From an uncultured Bacteroides sp. (lineage in GTDB: Bacteria > Bacteroidota > Bacteroidia > Bacteroidales > Bacteroidaceae), in assembly GCA_905197435.1 (NCBI GenBank), contig CAJJYX010000003.1, forward strand, positions 1 to 47,618: a stretch of 47,618 nucleotides of DNA, written 5' to 3'. The notes beneath the pieces were generated by a model. The model was given only the letters and a program-made list of their open reading frames with translations. It did no database searches and was not told the origin of the DNA. Below, piece after piece: positions 18,982 through 27,953 of this stretch. The stretch's first letter is position 1, and each line of letters begins with the position of its first letter. A program made the translations under genes and the position numbers.

Positions 18982-20148
18982 ATGAATTTTGAAGATAAAG
19001 TAAAACAATTGTTCGATGAGCACGAAGTGTTGCTCTCACGTCGTAATGAACCGCAGGAAAAAGAAAACGGCATTATCACCCGTTATAAGCATCCGATACT
19101 GACCGCCGCACACACGCCCGTGTTTTGGCGTTATGATTTGGACGAGAAGACCAACCCCTACCTGATGGAACGCATCGGAATGAATGCTACCCTGAATTCG
19201 GGCGCCATCAAGTGGAACGGAAAGTATGTGTTGGTGGTACGCGTGGAAGGAGCCGACCGCAAGTCTTTCTTCGCCGTGGCCGAAAGCCCCAACGGTATTG
19301 ACAACTTCCGCTTCTGGGACTATCCCGTCACGATGCCCGAAGATGTGATTCCTGCCACCAACATTTACGATATGCGTCTCACGGCGCACGAAGACGGCTG
19401 GATATACGGCATTTTCTGTGCCGAACGCCACGATCCGTCCGCTCCGGCAGGCGACTTGTCATCCGCCACCGCCGCCATCGCCCGTACCAAGGACTTGAAG
19501 AATTGGGAGCGCCTGCCCGACCTGAAGACGCGCAGCCAACAGCGCAACGTGGTGCTGCATCCCGAATTTGTGAACGGCAAGTACGCACTATATACCCGCC
19601 CGCAAGACGGATTCATCGATGCGGGAAGCGGAGGCGGAATCGGCTGGGCGTTGGTGGACGACATGACCCAAGCGGAAGTAACCGAGGAAACCATCATCGA
19701 CCAACGCTATTACCACACCATCAAGGAAGTGAAGAACGGCGAAGGTCCCCATCCCATCAAGACTCCCCAAGGCTGGCTGCATCTGGCGCACGGCGTGCGC
19801 AGTTGCGCCGCAGGTTTGCGCTATGTGTTGTATATGTACATGACCGCTTTGGACGACCCCACCCGTGTGATAGCCTCGCCCGCAGGCGCTTTCATGGTAC
19901 CCGAAGGCGAGGAACGCGTGGGCGATGTATCCAATGTGCTGTTCACCAACGGATGGATTGCAGACGAGGATGGAAAAGTGTTCATCTATTATGCTTCCAG
20001 CGATACCCGAATGCATGTGGCGACTTCTACCGTCGATCGGCTGGTGGACTATTGCATGAACACGCCCCAAGACGGATTCTGTTCATCGGCTTCGGTAGAG
20101 ACCTTGAAAAAACAGATAGAAAAGAACCTTCGGCTGATGCGGGAATAA
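18982..20148 (+). CDS. mgp: 4-O-beta-D-mannosyl-D-glucose phosphorylase, GH130
   Basis: A 388-residue cytoplasmic protein without a signal peptide. It is a five-bladed propeller phosphorylase of GH130, closely resembling the B. fragilis mannosylglucose phosphorylase (EC 2.4.1.281). The proton donor is D130 in TNIYDMRLT, matching Asp131 of that enzyme; GMNATLNSGAI, RQDG-type loop TRPQDGFIDAG and the phosphate-binding RYYHTIKEV/HGVR segments are present. It converts mannosyl-beta-1,4-glucose plus phosphate to mannose 1-phosphate and glucose. It pairs functionally with the epimerase at 21710. The 3' flank carries three tandem hairpins that separate it from the symporter. Confidence 0.94.
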   Translation: MNFEDKVKQLFDEHEVLLSRRNEPQEKENGIITRYKHPILTAAHTPVFWRYDLDEKTNPYLMERIGMNATLNSGAIKWNGKYVLVVRVEGADRKSFFAVAESPNGIDNFRFWDYPVTMPEDVIPATNIYDMRLTAHEDGWIYGIFCAERHDPSAPAGDLSSATAAIARTKDLKNWERLPDLKTRSQQRNVVLHPEFVNGKYALYTRPQDGFIDAGSGGGIGWALVDDMTQAEVTEETIIDQRYYHTIKEVKNGEGPHPIKTPQGWLHLAHGVRSCAAGLRYVLYMYMTALDDPTRVIASPAGAFMVPEGEERVGDVSNVLFTNGWIADEDGKVFIYYASSDTRMHVATSTVDRLVDYCMNTPQDGFCSSASVETLKKQIEKNLRLMRE

Positions 20149-20159
20149 CAAACGCCCGA

Positions 20160-20298
20160 CAAGCACCGCTGACAATCGTCGATAGTGCTTTTTCTTTGGA
20201 AAAAGCACTGTTGACACCAATCGACAGCACTTTTTCTTCAGAATAAGCACTGTTTACTCAGTCGATAGAGCTTTTTCTTCGGAAGAAGCACTATCGAC
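20160..20298 (+). repeat. Three tandem hairpin repeats between phosphorylase and symporter genes
   Basis: Three imperfect copies start near 20178, 20220 and 20261, a 41-42 base period. Each copy is itself a hairpin with arms such as GTCGATAGTGCTTTTTC and GAAAAAGCACTGTTGAC. The third copy is almost a perfect palindrome (20261-20298) with loop TTCG. A half-copy (AAGCACCGCTGAC) precedes the first at about 20161-20173. No gene is present. Being inside the operon, the RNA hairpins may stabilise the upstream mRNA, attenuate transcription into the symporter, or mark a small mobile repeat family; the sequence alone does not decide. Confidence 0.75.
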
Positions 20299-20329
20299 AC
20301 CGATAATCATCCATAAAAATCGAATCACC

Positions 20330-21700
20330 ATGATAATGCTCAAAGAAAAGATAGGTTACGGACTGGGAGACATGGCCTCGTCCATGTTCTGGAAGCTCTT
20401 CGGTTCCTATCTCATGATATTTTATACCGACGTGTTCGGAATGCCTGCCGCCGCGGTAGGCACCATGTTCCTGGTCACCCGAGTATGGGATTCCGCCTTC
20501 GATCCCGTAGTCGGCATCCTGGCAGACCGCACCCATTCGCGCTGGGGCAAGTTTCGTCCCTACCTGCTGTTTCTTGCCGTGCCGTTCGCGCTCATCGGCA
20601 TCCTTACGTTTACCACTCCGCAATGGAGCCTGACCGCCAAAATCATCTATGCCTATGCCACTTACTCACTGATGATGATGGTCTATTCTGCCATCAATGT
20701 GCCCTATGCCTCCCTGCTGGGAGTCATCAGTGCCGAGCCGCACGACCGCAACCTGCTGGCCGTCTATCGCATGCTGTTCGCCTACCTGGGCAGCTTCATC
20801 GCCCTGTTGCTCTTCATGCCCATGGTGAATGCGTTCAGCCGGGGGCATAGCGAACAATACGGCTGGATGATGGCGGTGGTGGTGATAGCCGTGGCGTGCG
20901 CCGCTTTGTTTTATGGCTGTTTCGCCCTGACCCGCGAACGGGTGAAACCGATAAAGGAGGTGCAAAACCCGTTAAAAGAAGACTTAAGGGATTTGTTTCA
21001 CAACCGCCCTTGGTGGATATTGCTGGGCGCGGGCATTGCCGCCCTGGTGTTCAACTCCATCCGCGACGGTGCCACGGTGTACTATTTCAAATATTTCATC
21101 GTCGAAGAGAACCATGAAACGGTTTCCCTGTTCGGACTGTCCTTTGTGCTGAGCGGGCTTTATCTGGCCGTCGGGCAAGCCGCCAATATCATCGGCGTGA
21201 TGCTTGCCGCTCCCGTGAGCAACCGCATCGGAAAGAAGAAGACCTATATGTGGGCCATGATATGGGCCACGCTGCTCAGCATCGTGTTCTACTGGTTCGA
21301 CCGCGACGACATCGCATTGATATTCACCTTCCAGGTACTTATCAGCATCTGTGCAGGCAGCATTTTCCCGTTGCTTTGGAGCATGTATGCCGATTGTGCG
21401 GACTACTCGGAACTGAAGACAGGCAACCGCGCCACGGGTCTTATCTTTTCGTCATCGTCCATGAGCCAGAAGTTCGGTTGGGCCATCGGGAGTGCCGTTA
21501 CAGGCTGGTTGCTTGCCTATTTCGGTTTCCGGGCCAATGCCGTGCAAAACGAGCAGGCCATTCAAGGCATTAAAATGTTTCTGAGTTTCCTGCCTGCCGT
21601 GGGAACCGTGCTGAGTGTCACGTTCATCAGTCTCTATCCGCTGTCCGAGAAGAAAATGAAGGAAATCACGGAAGAGCTGGAAGAACGAAGAAGAAATTAA
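20330..21700 (+). CDS. GPH-family (MelB-type) sugar:cation symporter
   Basis: A 456-residue inner-membrane protein with about twelve predicted hydrophobic segments. It is a member of the glycoside-pentoside-hexuronide:cation symporters, recognised by DPVVGILADRTHSRWGKFRP (residues 59-78) and SIFPLLWSMYADCADYSELKTG in the second half. It should import mannobiose or mannosylglucose from the periplasm. The same place in the B. fragilis mannan cluster holds a sugar-cation symporter. A start at the third codon (20336) is equally likely. It ends 9 bases before the epimerase's probable ATG, so these two are coupled, whereas 181 bases of hairpin DNA separate it from GH130. Confidence 0.92.
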   Translation: MIMLKEKIGYGLGDMASSMFWKLFGSYLMIFYTDVFGMPAAAVGTMFLVTRVWDSAFDPVVGILADRTHSRWGKFRPYLLFLAVPFALIGILTFTTPQWSLTAKIIYAYATYSLMMMVYSAINVPYASLLGVISAEPHDRNLLAVYRMLFAYLGSFIALLLFMPMVNAFSRGHSEQYGWMMAVVVIAVACAALFYGCFALTRERVKPIKEVQNPLKEDLRDLFHNRPWWILLGAGIAALVFNSIRDGATVYYFKYFIVEENHETVSLFGLSFVLSGLYLAVGQAANIIGVMLAAPVSNRIGKKKTYMWAMIWATLLSIVFYWFDRDDIALIFTFQVLISICAGSIFPLLWSMYADCADYSELKTGNRATGLIFSSSSMSQKFGWAIGSAVTGWLLAYFGFRANAVQNEQAIQGIKMFLSFLPAVGTVLSVTFISLYPLSEKKMKEITEELEERRRN

Positions 21701-21709
21701 TATTTGATT

Positions 21710-22915
21710 ATGAAAAAGAGAATGGAAACAACGATATTTCAACTCAAGAAAGAGGTGGAGGAAATACTTACCACCAACATCCTTCCCTATTGGATGGATA
21801 AAATGACAGACGTACAACATGGCGGATTCTATGGTCGCATCAATGGACAGGAGGTATTGATGCCCGAAGCCGAGAAAGGAGCCATCCTGAACGCACGTAT
21901 TCTTTGGACTTTCTCTTCGGCCTATCGTCTGTTGCACAAGCCAGAATACCTGGAAACCGCCACCCGTGCCAAACGCGAAATCATCGACCGGTTCTACGAC
22001 AAGGAGTTTGGAGGAATCTATTGGAGCATCAGTGCCGAAGGCCGTCCGCTAGACACCAAGAAGCAAATCTATGCCATCGGGTTTGCCATCTACGGGCTCA
22101 GCGAATACCATCGTGCCACGGGCGACAGCGAAGCATTGGAATATGCCATCCGTCTGTTTCACGACATCGAGGCGCACAGCTTCGACCGAAAGAAAAACGG
22201 ATATTGCGAAGCGCTGACCCGCGAATGGGAAGAAATGGCCGACATGCGCCTCAGCGACAAGGATGCCAACGAGCGAAAGACCATGAATACCCATCTGCAC
22301 ATCCTGGAGCCGTACACCAATCTGTTCAGGGTATGGAAGGACGATTACCTGAAGCGTCAGCTGCACAACCTCGTCCGCTTGTTCATCGACCGCATACTGG
22401 ACACGGAGACATCGCATCTGCAACTCTTCTTCAATGACGACTGGGAGAGCCCATACCGCATCATCTCCTACGGACACGACATTGAAGCGTCCTGGCTTCT
22501 TCACGAAGCCGCCCTGGTGCTGGGTGACAAAGCACTGTTGGACGAAGTAGAGCCTCGCGTCGTTGACATTGCCGAAGCGGCAACCGAAGGTTCCCTGACC
22601 GGTGCAGGCATGCTATACGAGCAGCATGTGGACACGGCTTCGATAGACGCCGACCGCCATTGGTGGGTGCAGGCAGAGGCCATTGTGGGCTATATCAATT
22701 TATACCAGCATTTTGACGACAGGTTGTCTTTGTCTCGTGCCGTGCAGTGTTGGGAGTTCGTCAAACGCCACTTGATAGACCGTGAGAATGGCGAATGGTA
22801 CTGGAGCCTCCGGGCCGACGGCAGCGTGAACCGCAATGAAGACAAAGCGGGATTCTGGAAATGTCCTTATCACAACGGACGCATGTGTATGGAAATAATA
22901 GAAAGATTTGTTTGA
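21710..22915 (+). CDS. AGE-family cellobiose/mannobiose 2-epimerase
   Basis: About 401 residues from the ATG at 21710 (in-frame starts also at 21704 and 21722); no signal peptide, so cytoplasmic. An (alpha/alpha)6-barrel of the N-acylglucosamine/cellobiose 2-epimerase family. The conserved catalytic histidines lie in YGHDIEASWLLHEAA and WKCPYHNGRMCMEI at the C-terminus, with HGGFYGRING near the start. It epimerises the reducing mannose of beta-1,4-mannobiose to glucose, making the substrate for GH130. Gene order and the phosphorylase partner make this assignment strong; cellobiose would also be accepted by family precedent. Confidence 0.92.
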   Translation: MKKRMETTIFQLKKEVEEILTTNILPYWMDKMTDVQHGGFYGRINGQEVLMPEAEKGAILNARILWTFSSAYRLLHKPEYLETATRAKREIIDRFYDKEFGGIYWSISAEGRPLDTKKQIYAIGFAIYGLSEYHRATGDSEALEYAIRLFHDIEAHSFDRKKNGYCEALTREWEEMADMRLSDKDANERKTMNTHLHILEPYTNLFRVWKDDYLKRQLHNLVRLFIDRILDTETSHLQLFFNDDWESPYRIISYGHDIEASWLLHEAALVLGDKALLDEVEPRVVDIAEAATEGSLTGAGMLYEQHVDTASIDADRHWWVQAEAIVGYINLYQHFDDRLSLSRAVQCWEFVKRHLIDRENGEWYWSLRADGSVNRNEDKAGFWKCPYHNGRMCMEIIERFV

Positions 22916-22967
22916 AAACCGCCGATCGTTCGTTATTTTTGAGAACGATTTTAAACATCGAAAGAAT

Positions 22968-24395
22968 ATGAAAAGAATAATCATAGCGCTTTGTTTGCTG
23001 TCCCTCGTCGGGGGACGCTTGTCGGCCAAAGTGGTGTTGCCCGAAATTCTGAGCGACCATGCGGTATTGCAACAACAGACAGAAGTAAACCTGTGGGGCA
23101 AGGCAACCCCGAACACTACGGTCAGCGTAACGCCTTCATGGAACAATCGGACGATAACCGCCCGCTCCGATGCCGAGGGAAAATGGCAGGTGAGCATACA
23201 GACTCCTGCCGCCGATTTCACTCCGCACAGCATCGAGTTTTCAGATGGAGAAATAACTCGCATCCAAAACATACTAATTGGTGAAGTTTGGTTCTGCTCT
23301 GGACAATCGAATATGGAAATGCCGCTGAACGGTTTCTGGAATTGTCCGATAGAGCATGCTAACGAAACGATAGCCACCTCTGGCGAATGGAACGCTATTC
23401 GTATGGCTACCATTCCCAAGACCGGTGCATTGACTCCCCAAGAACATGTAGCGGGTAGTTGGAAAGAAAGCAATCCTTTCAACGCACCTTATTTCAGTGC
23501 AACCGCTTTCAACTTTGCCAGGATGTTGCACCGGGTGCTTCGTGTACCAGTAGGCATTATCTCGTGCGCTTGGGGTGGCTCGCGTGTAGAAGGCTGGCTG
23601 CCTCGTGAGGTAGTGGAAGGTTTTCGGGATGTTGACTTAAAAAAGGAAATCAAGAAGCCAGAAAAAGGGAAAGAATGGGATTACTACACACCGACAGTTA
23701 TGTATAACGGCATGCTAAAGCCCCTTCAACGCTATACCATTCGTGGATTTCTTTGGTATCAAGGAGAATCGAACGTAGGTAAAGAGAAAACATATGTCGA
23801 ACGTCTGCGAATCATGGCTGAGCTTTGGCGCAAAGAGTGGGGAAAGGGAGAACTTCCTTTTTATTTGGTAGAAATTGCTCCATATGATTATGGTGAAGGA
23901 ATCAGCGGAGCATTATTACGCGAAGCACAGTTCCAAGCATCTTCTCTCATTCCCAATAGCGGTATGGTATGTACTAACGATTTGGTTTATGCCTACGAAA
24001 AGTCGCAAATTCATCCCTGCCAAAAAGAAGAAGTGGGCAAACGATTGGCTTATCTTGCACTGAACAAGACCTATCAGTATGGAAGCATAGCCTGCGAATA
24101 TCCTTCTTATTGGAACATGAGTATACAAAGTGACACAGTAGAACTGACTTTTCACCATGCAGATGAAGGACTGAGTCCGTGGAAAGATATAAAAGGTTTC
24201 GAGATAGCCGGAGCAGATAAAGTGTTTTATCCGGCCGTAGCCGTTCTCGTCCCTGAAAAGAAAACCATCCGGGTACATTCGGATAAAGTGAAACATCCGG
24301 TGGCTGTGCGTTATTGCTTTCATAACTTCCAACCCGGCAATTTAAAGAATCATCGCGGTATGCCCGTCATTCCATTCAGAACAGATCATTGGTAA
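22968..24395 (+). CDS. Periplasmic SGNH sialate-O-acetylesterase-type esterase
   Basis: A 475-residue protein from the ATG at 22968; the frame is open upstream but overlaps the epimerase end and lacks a signal peptide. Signal peptide MKRIIIALCLLSLVGGRLSA, then an N-terminal beta-sandwich (25-110). The SGNH hydrolase core has its nucleophile in WFCSGQSNMEMP, the glycine block in CAWGGSRVEGWLP, the Asn block in WYQGESN, and the catalytic His in SQIHPCQKEEVGKRLA. Family members deacetylate sugars. Here it probably removes acetyl groups left on imported mannooligosaccharides, complementing the surface CE7 enzyme. The usual Asp two residues before that His is Ser here (SQIHP instead of DIHP), a possible deviation in the dyad. 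Confidence 0.87.
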   Translation: MKRIIIALCLLSLVGGRLSAKVVLPEILSDHAVLQQQTEVNLWGKATPNTTVSVTPSWNNRTITARSDAEGKWQVSIQTPAADFTPHSIEFSDGEITRIQNILIGEVWFCSGQSNMEMPLNGFWNCPIEHANETIATSGEWNAIRMATIPKTGALTPQEHVAGSWKESNPFNAPYFSATAFNFARMLHRVLRVPVGIISCAWGGSRVEGWLPREVVEGFRDVDLKKEIKKPEKGKEWDYYTPTVMYNGMLKPLQRYTIRGFLWYQGESNVGKEKTYVERLRIMAELWRKEWGKGELPFYLVEIAPYDYGEGISGALLREAQFQASSLIPNSGMVCTNDLVYAYEKSQIHPCQKEEVGKRLAYLALNKTYQYGSIACEYPSYWNMSIQSDTVELTFHHADEGLSPWKDIKGFEIAGADKVFYPAVAVLVPEKKTIRVHSDKVKHPVAVRYCFHNFQPGNLKNHRGMPVIPFRTDHW

Positions 24396-24414
24396 ACAAA
24401 TAAATTAAACCAGC

Positions 24415-26745
24415 ATGAAAAATATATTAGTAGCAACAGTATTATCTCTCAGTATGGCAACAAACGTATGTGCCCAAGTGCAACCGGCCATTCCTTCGGA
24501 TGCCCGGATAGAAAAGAAAGTGGAATCTCTTCTGAAAAAGATGACCCTGGAAGAGAAAGTAGGACAGATGTGTGAAATTACCATCGATGTAATAACCGAT
24601 TTCAACAGCCCGAATGACTTTAAGTTGAGCGAAGCCTTGCTCGATACCGTCATCGGGAAATACAAAGTAGGTTCCATCCTGAATGTTCCCCTCAGTGTGG
24701 CACAGACCAAAGAAAAGTGGGCGGAAACTATTCGCCAAATCCAAGAAAAGTCATTACAAGAGATTGGTATCCCTTGTATCTATGGTGTAGACCAAATTCA
24801 TGGTACAACCTATACCCTTGACGGTACCCTCTTTCCACAAGGAATTAACATGGCGGCCACCTTCAACCGCGAACTGGTACGCCGTTCGTGCGAAATATCT
24901 GCCTACGAGACAAAAGCCTGTTGTATCCCTTGGACATATGCTCCTGTTATGGACCTGGGACGCGATCCGCGCTGGCCGCGTATGTGGGAAAGCTATGGTG
25001 AGGACAGTTACGTCAATGCCCAAATGGCCGTCGAAGCAGTAAAAGGATTCCAAGGAGAAAATCCGAATCGAATAGACAAGTACCATGTGGCAACCAGTTT
25101 GAAACATTTTATGGGGTATGGCGTACCTGTTTCGGGCAAAGACCGTACTCCCTCTTCCATTTCGGAAATTGATTTGCGCGAAAAACATTTCGCTCCTTTT
25201 TTGGAGTGTATCCGCAACGGTGCGCTAACTCTCATGGTCAATTCGGGTGTGAACAACGGAATGCCTTTTCACGCCAATAAGGAACTGCTCACTGGATGGT
25301 TAAAAGAGGATTTGAACTGGGATGGCATGATTGTAACAGACTGGGCCGATATTAACAATCTTTGTACCCGCGATCACATTGCCGCCACCAAGAAAGAAGC
25401 CATCAAGATTGCCATCAACGCGGGTATTGATATGTCCATGGTTCCTTATGAGGTGAGTTTCTGTACGTGGCTGAAAGAACTAGTGGAAGAAGGTGAGGTA
25501 TCGATGAGTCGTATTGATGATGCTGTGCGCCGTGTGCTCCGCTTAAAGTACCGTTTGGGGTTGTTTGAAAATCCTTATTGGAATATTGAAGAATACAATA
25601 AGTTTGGCAGCAGTGAATTTGCCCAAGTAGCACAAAAGGCAGCCGAAGAGTCATTGGTACTATTGAAGAATGAAGAAAATGTACTTCCCTTAGCTCAAGG
25701 AAAAACAATTTTACTAACCGGACCCAATGCCCATTCCATGCGTTCACTAAATGGAGGATGGTCATATTCCTGGCAAGGTGACAAGGCCGATGAATGTGCA
25801 GAAGCTTATCATACCATTTACGAAGCCTTATGCAATAAATATGGCAGAAATCATATTATTTATGAACCAGGCGTTACCTATGTCACCGGGAAAGGCTCTC
25901 TGTGGTGGCAGGAGAACCAACCGGAAATAGAGAAGGCAGTACAAGCAGCTAGTAAAGCGGACATTATCATCGCCTGCATCGGAGAGAACTCTTATTGTGA
26001 GACACCGGGTAATCTGACTGATTTAAATCTTTCAGGTAACCAAAAAAAATTGATAAAAGCTTTGGCTAAAACAGGGAAACCGATTGTCATGGTGCTGAAC
26101 GAAGGTCGTCCGCGTATTATCAATGAAATTGTTCCGCTAGCAAAAGCTGTGGTACATATCATGTTGCCTGGCAACTATGGGGCTGACGCACTTGCAAACC
26201 TACTGGCAGGTGATGCGAATTTCAGCGGTAAATTGCCGTTCACTTATCCTCGTTTGATTAACTCACTAGCTACTTATGACTACAAGCCTTGTGAAAACAT
26301 AGGCCAAATGGACGGAAATTACAACTACGATGCTGTAATGGATGTACAATGGCCATTCGGTGCCGGACTGAGCTATACTACTTACCGTTACAGCAACTTC
26401 CGTGTGAACCGTTCTTCTTTCACCGCTGATGATGAACTTGTTTTCAGTATTGATGTGACCAACACAGGCAAGATGGCAGGAAAAGAAAGCGTGCTTCTCT
26501 GCTCCAGTGACTTGGTGGCCAGTCTTACGCCTGACAACATCCGTTTGCGCGGATTCGAAAAAGTCTCGTTGCAACCGGGCGAGACCCGGACAGTCAATCT
26601 GAAATTGAAAGGCAGCGACCTCGCCTTTGTAGGTTACGACGGAAAATGGATACTCGAAAAAGGAGAATTCAGAATGACTTGCGGCAGTGAGCAAATCATA
26701 ATTCAATGCAGCGATACGAAGAAATGGGAAACTCCTAATAAATAA
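24415..26745 (+). CDS. GH3 beta-glucosidase (BglX-like), periplasmic
   Basis: A 776-residue GH3 enzyme with a signal peptide (1-20, ending VCA). The TIM-barrel domain contains GVDQIHG (124-130), KHFMGYG (230-236) and the nucleophile D309 in GMIVTDWAD. The alpha/beta sandwich (about 420-640) and a fibronectin-III-like C-terminal domain (about 690-770) follow. It most likely removes beta-1,4-glucosyl units from the non-reducing ends of glucomannan oligosaccharides; a beta-mannosidase or beta-xylosidase specificity cannot be excluded. Last gene of the PUL, 19 bases after the esterase. Confidence 0.9.
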   Translation: MKNILVATVLSLSMATNVCAQVQPAIPSDARIEKKVESLLKKMTLEEKVGQMCEITIDVITDFNSPNDFKLSEALLDTVIGKYKVGSILNVPLSVAQTKEKWAETIRQIQEKSLQEIGIPCIYGVDQIHGTTYTLDGTLFPQGINMAATFNRELVRRSCEISAYETKACCIPWTYAPVMDLGRDPRWPRMWESYGEDSYVNAQMAVEAVKGFQGENPNRIDKYHVATSLKHFMGYGVPVSGKDRTPSSISEIDLREKHFAPFLECIRNGALTLMVNSGVNNGMPFHANKELLTGWLKEDLNWDGMIVTDWADINNLCTRDHIAATKKEAIKIAINAGIDMSMVPYEVSFCTWLKELVEEGEVSMSRIDDAVRRVLRLKYRLGLFENPYWNIEEYNKFGSSEFAQVAQKAAEESLVLLKNEENVLPLAQGKTILLTGPNAHSMRSLNGGWSYSWQGDKADECAEAYHTIYEALCNKYGRNHIIYEPGVTYVTGKGSLWWQENQPEIEKAVQAASKADIIIACIGENSYCETPGNLTDLNLSGNQKKLIKALAKTGKPIVMVLNEGRPRIINEIVPLAKAVVHIMLPGNYGADALANLLAGDANFSGKLPFTYPRLINSLATYDYKPCENIGQMDGNYNYDAVMDVQWPFGAGLSYTTYRYSNFRVNRSSFTADDELVFSIDVTNTGKMAGKESVLLCSSDLVASLTPDNIRLRGFEKVSLQPGETRTVNLKLKGSDLAFVGYDGKWILEKGEFRMTCGSEQIIIQCSDTKKWETPNK

Positions 26746-26958
26746 TTTTTAGCGACAATATCATAAGCCCCCAATTACCAGACACAGTACGATGCAGGAT
26801 GGGCATGTGCTATTTTGCCAAGAACGTGATGGGGTCTTTAAAGAGACTTTATTTTACTCTAACCGAACTTCGTCATCATAAGAGGCTATATCTGTTAGCC
26901 TCTATGTGTGGCGAAATATTTATTTAGCCGACACTAAATAAAAATCTATGACACCACT
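26746..26958. other. PUL/mobile-element junction, no gene
   Basis: No convincing gene. A short hairpin AGAGGCTA...TAGCCTCT (26881-26903) lacks a T-run and is a weak candidate for the operon terminator. A 29-codon frame at 26792-26881 is unsupported. The junction between PUL DNA and conjugative-element DNA falls here. Confidence 0.4.
26881..26903 (+). terminator. Hairpin downstream of PUL, possible terminator
   Basis: Arms AGAGGCTA and TAGCCTCT are perfectly complementary with a 7-base loop (TATCTGT), 136 bases after the GH3 stop. No U-tract follows, so it would be an atypical terminator or simply a processing structure. Confidence 0.35.
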
Positions 26959-27148
26959 ATGTTAATTATTAGTGGGATAGATGTGCAAGAAGTATGGTTT
27001 GCATTGGTTGTTCTACAGCTTTTTCGATGGATAGAAGATAACCAAACTGATAAAAAGTATCTGTAAAGGAGTATGTTCCTTCAAGGACGAAGTGAACAAT
27101 GTCGAAAAAGAGATAGACGAAATCAATGACTCCGAACAAAAGAAGTAA
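26959..27148 (+). pseudogene. tatA: Broken tatA (twin-arginine translocase subunit)
   Basis: The sequence decodes as TatA only if a frameshift and a stop are ignored. Frame one from 26959 gives a short N-terminus and membrane segment (EVWFALVVLQLF). A frameshift near 27016-27022 then leads to LFDG-stop-KITKLIKSICKGV, matching the usual LFGGKKIPELMKGIGKGV. It ends with the normal amphipathic tail SFKDEVNNVEKEIDEIN up to the stop at 27146-27148. The TAG replaces a codon of the GGKK hinge. It sits 4 bases before the tatC start at 27153, the native tatAC order. The gene cannot make full-length TatA. Confidence 0.8.
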
Positions 27149-27152
27149 GTAT

Positions 27153-27953
27153 ATGGCAACTGATAAGAGCATACAATCCCTCAGGAAACATTTGGAGGTT
27201 CTGTGGATGACAGTCATGAAGATCGTCGCCGTAACCGTTGTGTTCGTTATTACGGCATTCTTCTTCAAGGAGCAGCTGTTTGATGTTATACTTGCTCCGA
27301 AAAACGGAAAATTCATCACTTATCGGTTACTCAACCGAATAATTTTATGGACAGGAAACAGCATACCTCCATTCTCAATCAGGTTTATCAACACGGAGTT
27401 TGCTCAGCAGTTCATCATTCACATGAAGACGGCATTGTGTGTCGGTATGTTGTGTACCTCTCCTTACATACTTTACCAACTGTTCCGATTTGTATCTCCT
27501 GCGCTTTATGATAATGAACGGCGATATGTAATCCGAATGGTCGGAGGTGGCTATGCGATGTTCTCTCTGGGGGTACTCGTCAGCTACTTTTTAATCTTTC
27601 CGCTGACATTCCGTTTCTTGGGAACTTATCAGGTGAACGGTGATGTGGATAATCTCATCACGTTTGATTCGTATATCTCAACACTCGTTATGATGTGCCT
27701 TGCGATGGGTGTTATCTTCGAGATATCTATCCTCTCGTGGCTGTTTGCCAAACTGGGTTTCCTTTCAGCTGATTTCATGCGCAAGTACCGCAAACACGCC
27801 ATTGTGATAATCCTTGTGGTTGCTGCGATTATTACGCCGACATCGGACGTGTTCACGCTTTCGCTGGTCGCCCTGCCGATGTGGGTACTTTATGAAATGA
27901 GTATATGGATTGTAAAAAACTCAAAGATGAATGAAGATACTGTTGCAACATAA
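27153..27953 (+). CDS. tatC: TatC-like twin-arginine translocase protein
   Basis: A 266-residue inner-membrane protein with six predicted membrane segments; the start at 27153 follows the tatA remnant by 4 bases. FVSPALYDNERR matches the conserved TatC periplasmic/cytoplasmic loop including the Glu of the twin-arginine site, and IITPTSDVFTLSLVALPMWVLYE is the conserved C-terminal region. The usual N-terminal HLEELR motif reads HLEVLW, so a Glu and an Arg involved in signal-peptide recognition are replaced by Val and Trp. With tatA dead next to it, it may be inactive or use a host TatA. The stop overlaps rteA by 23 bases, indicating a coupled operon. Confidence 0.88.
   Translation: MATDKSIQSLRKHLEVLWMTVMKIVAVTVVFVITAFFFKEQLFDVILAPKNGKFITYRLLNRIILWTGNSIPPFSIRFINTEFAQQFIIHMKTALCVGMLCTSPYILYQLFRFVSPALYDNERRYVIRMVGGGYAMFSLGVLVSYFLIFPLTFRFLGTYQVNGDVDNLITFDSYISTLVMMCLAMGVIFEISILSWLFAKLGFLSADFMRKYRKHAIVIILVVAAIITPTSDVFTLSLVALPMWVLYEMSIWIVKNSKMNEDTVAT

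Larger units (their letters stand above)
4788..26745. other. Beta-mannan/glucomannan polysaccharide utilization locus
   Basis: One divergent regulator plus eleven same-strand genes form the PUL. Gaps between the eleven are short (3-52 bases) except for 181 bases before the symporter. Surface enzymes (GH5, GH26), SusC/SusD and a surface glycan-binding protein capture and cut mannan. CE7 and SGNH esterases remove acetyl groups, and GH3 trims glucosyl ends in the periplasm. The symporter, epimerase and GH130 complete intracellular mannobiose breakdown. GH26-GH130-symporter-epimerase reproduces the order described for B. fragilis. There is no GH2 beta-mannosidase or GH36 galactosidase, so the target is probably linear (gluco)mannan, acetylated, rather than heavily galactosylated galactomannan; that substrate call is inference. 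Confidence 0.88.

Noticed and set aside
17235..19079. 614-codon open frame on the minus strand
   Set aside because: It lies opposite the glycan-binding protein and GH26 genes, whose catalytic motifs are clear. The antisense product has no recognisable domain and low-complexity His/Arg-rich stretches, a usual artefact of GC-rich third positions.
19503..20246. 247-codon plus-strand frame inside and after GH130
   Set aside because: It is frame-shifted relative to the phosphorylase, Arg-rich and runs through the hairpin repeats; no domain seen.
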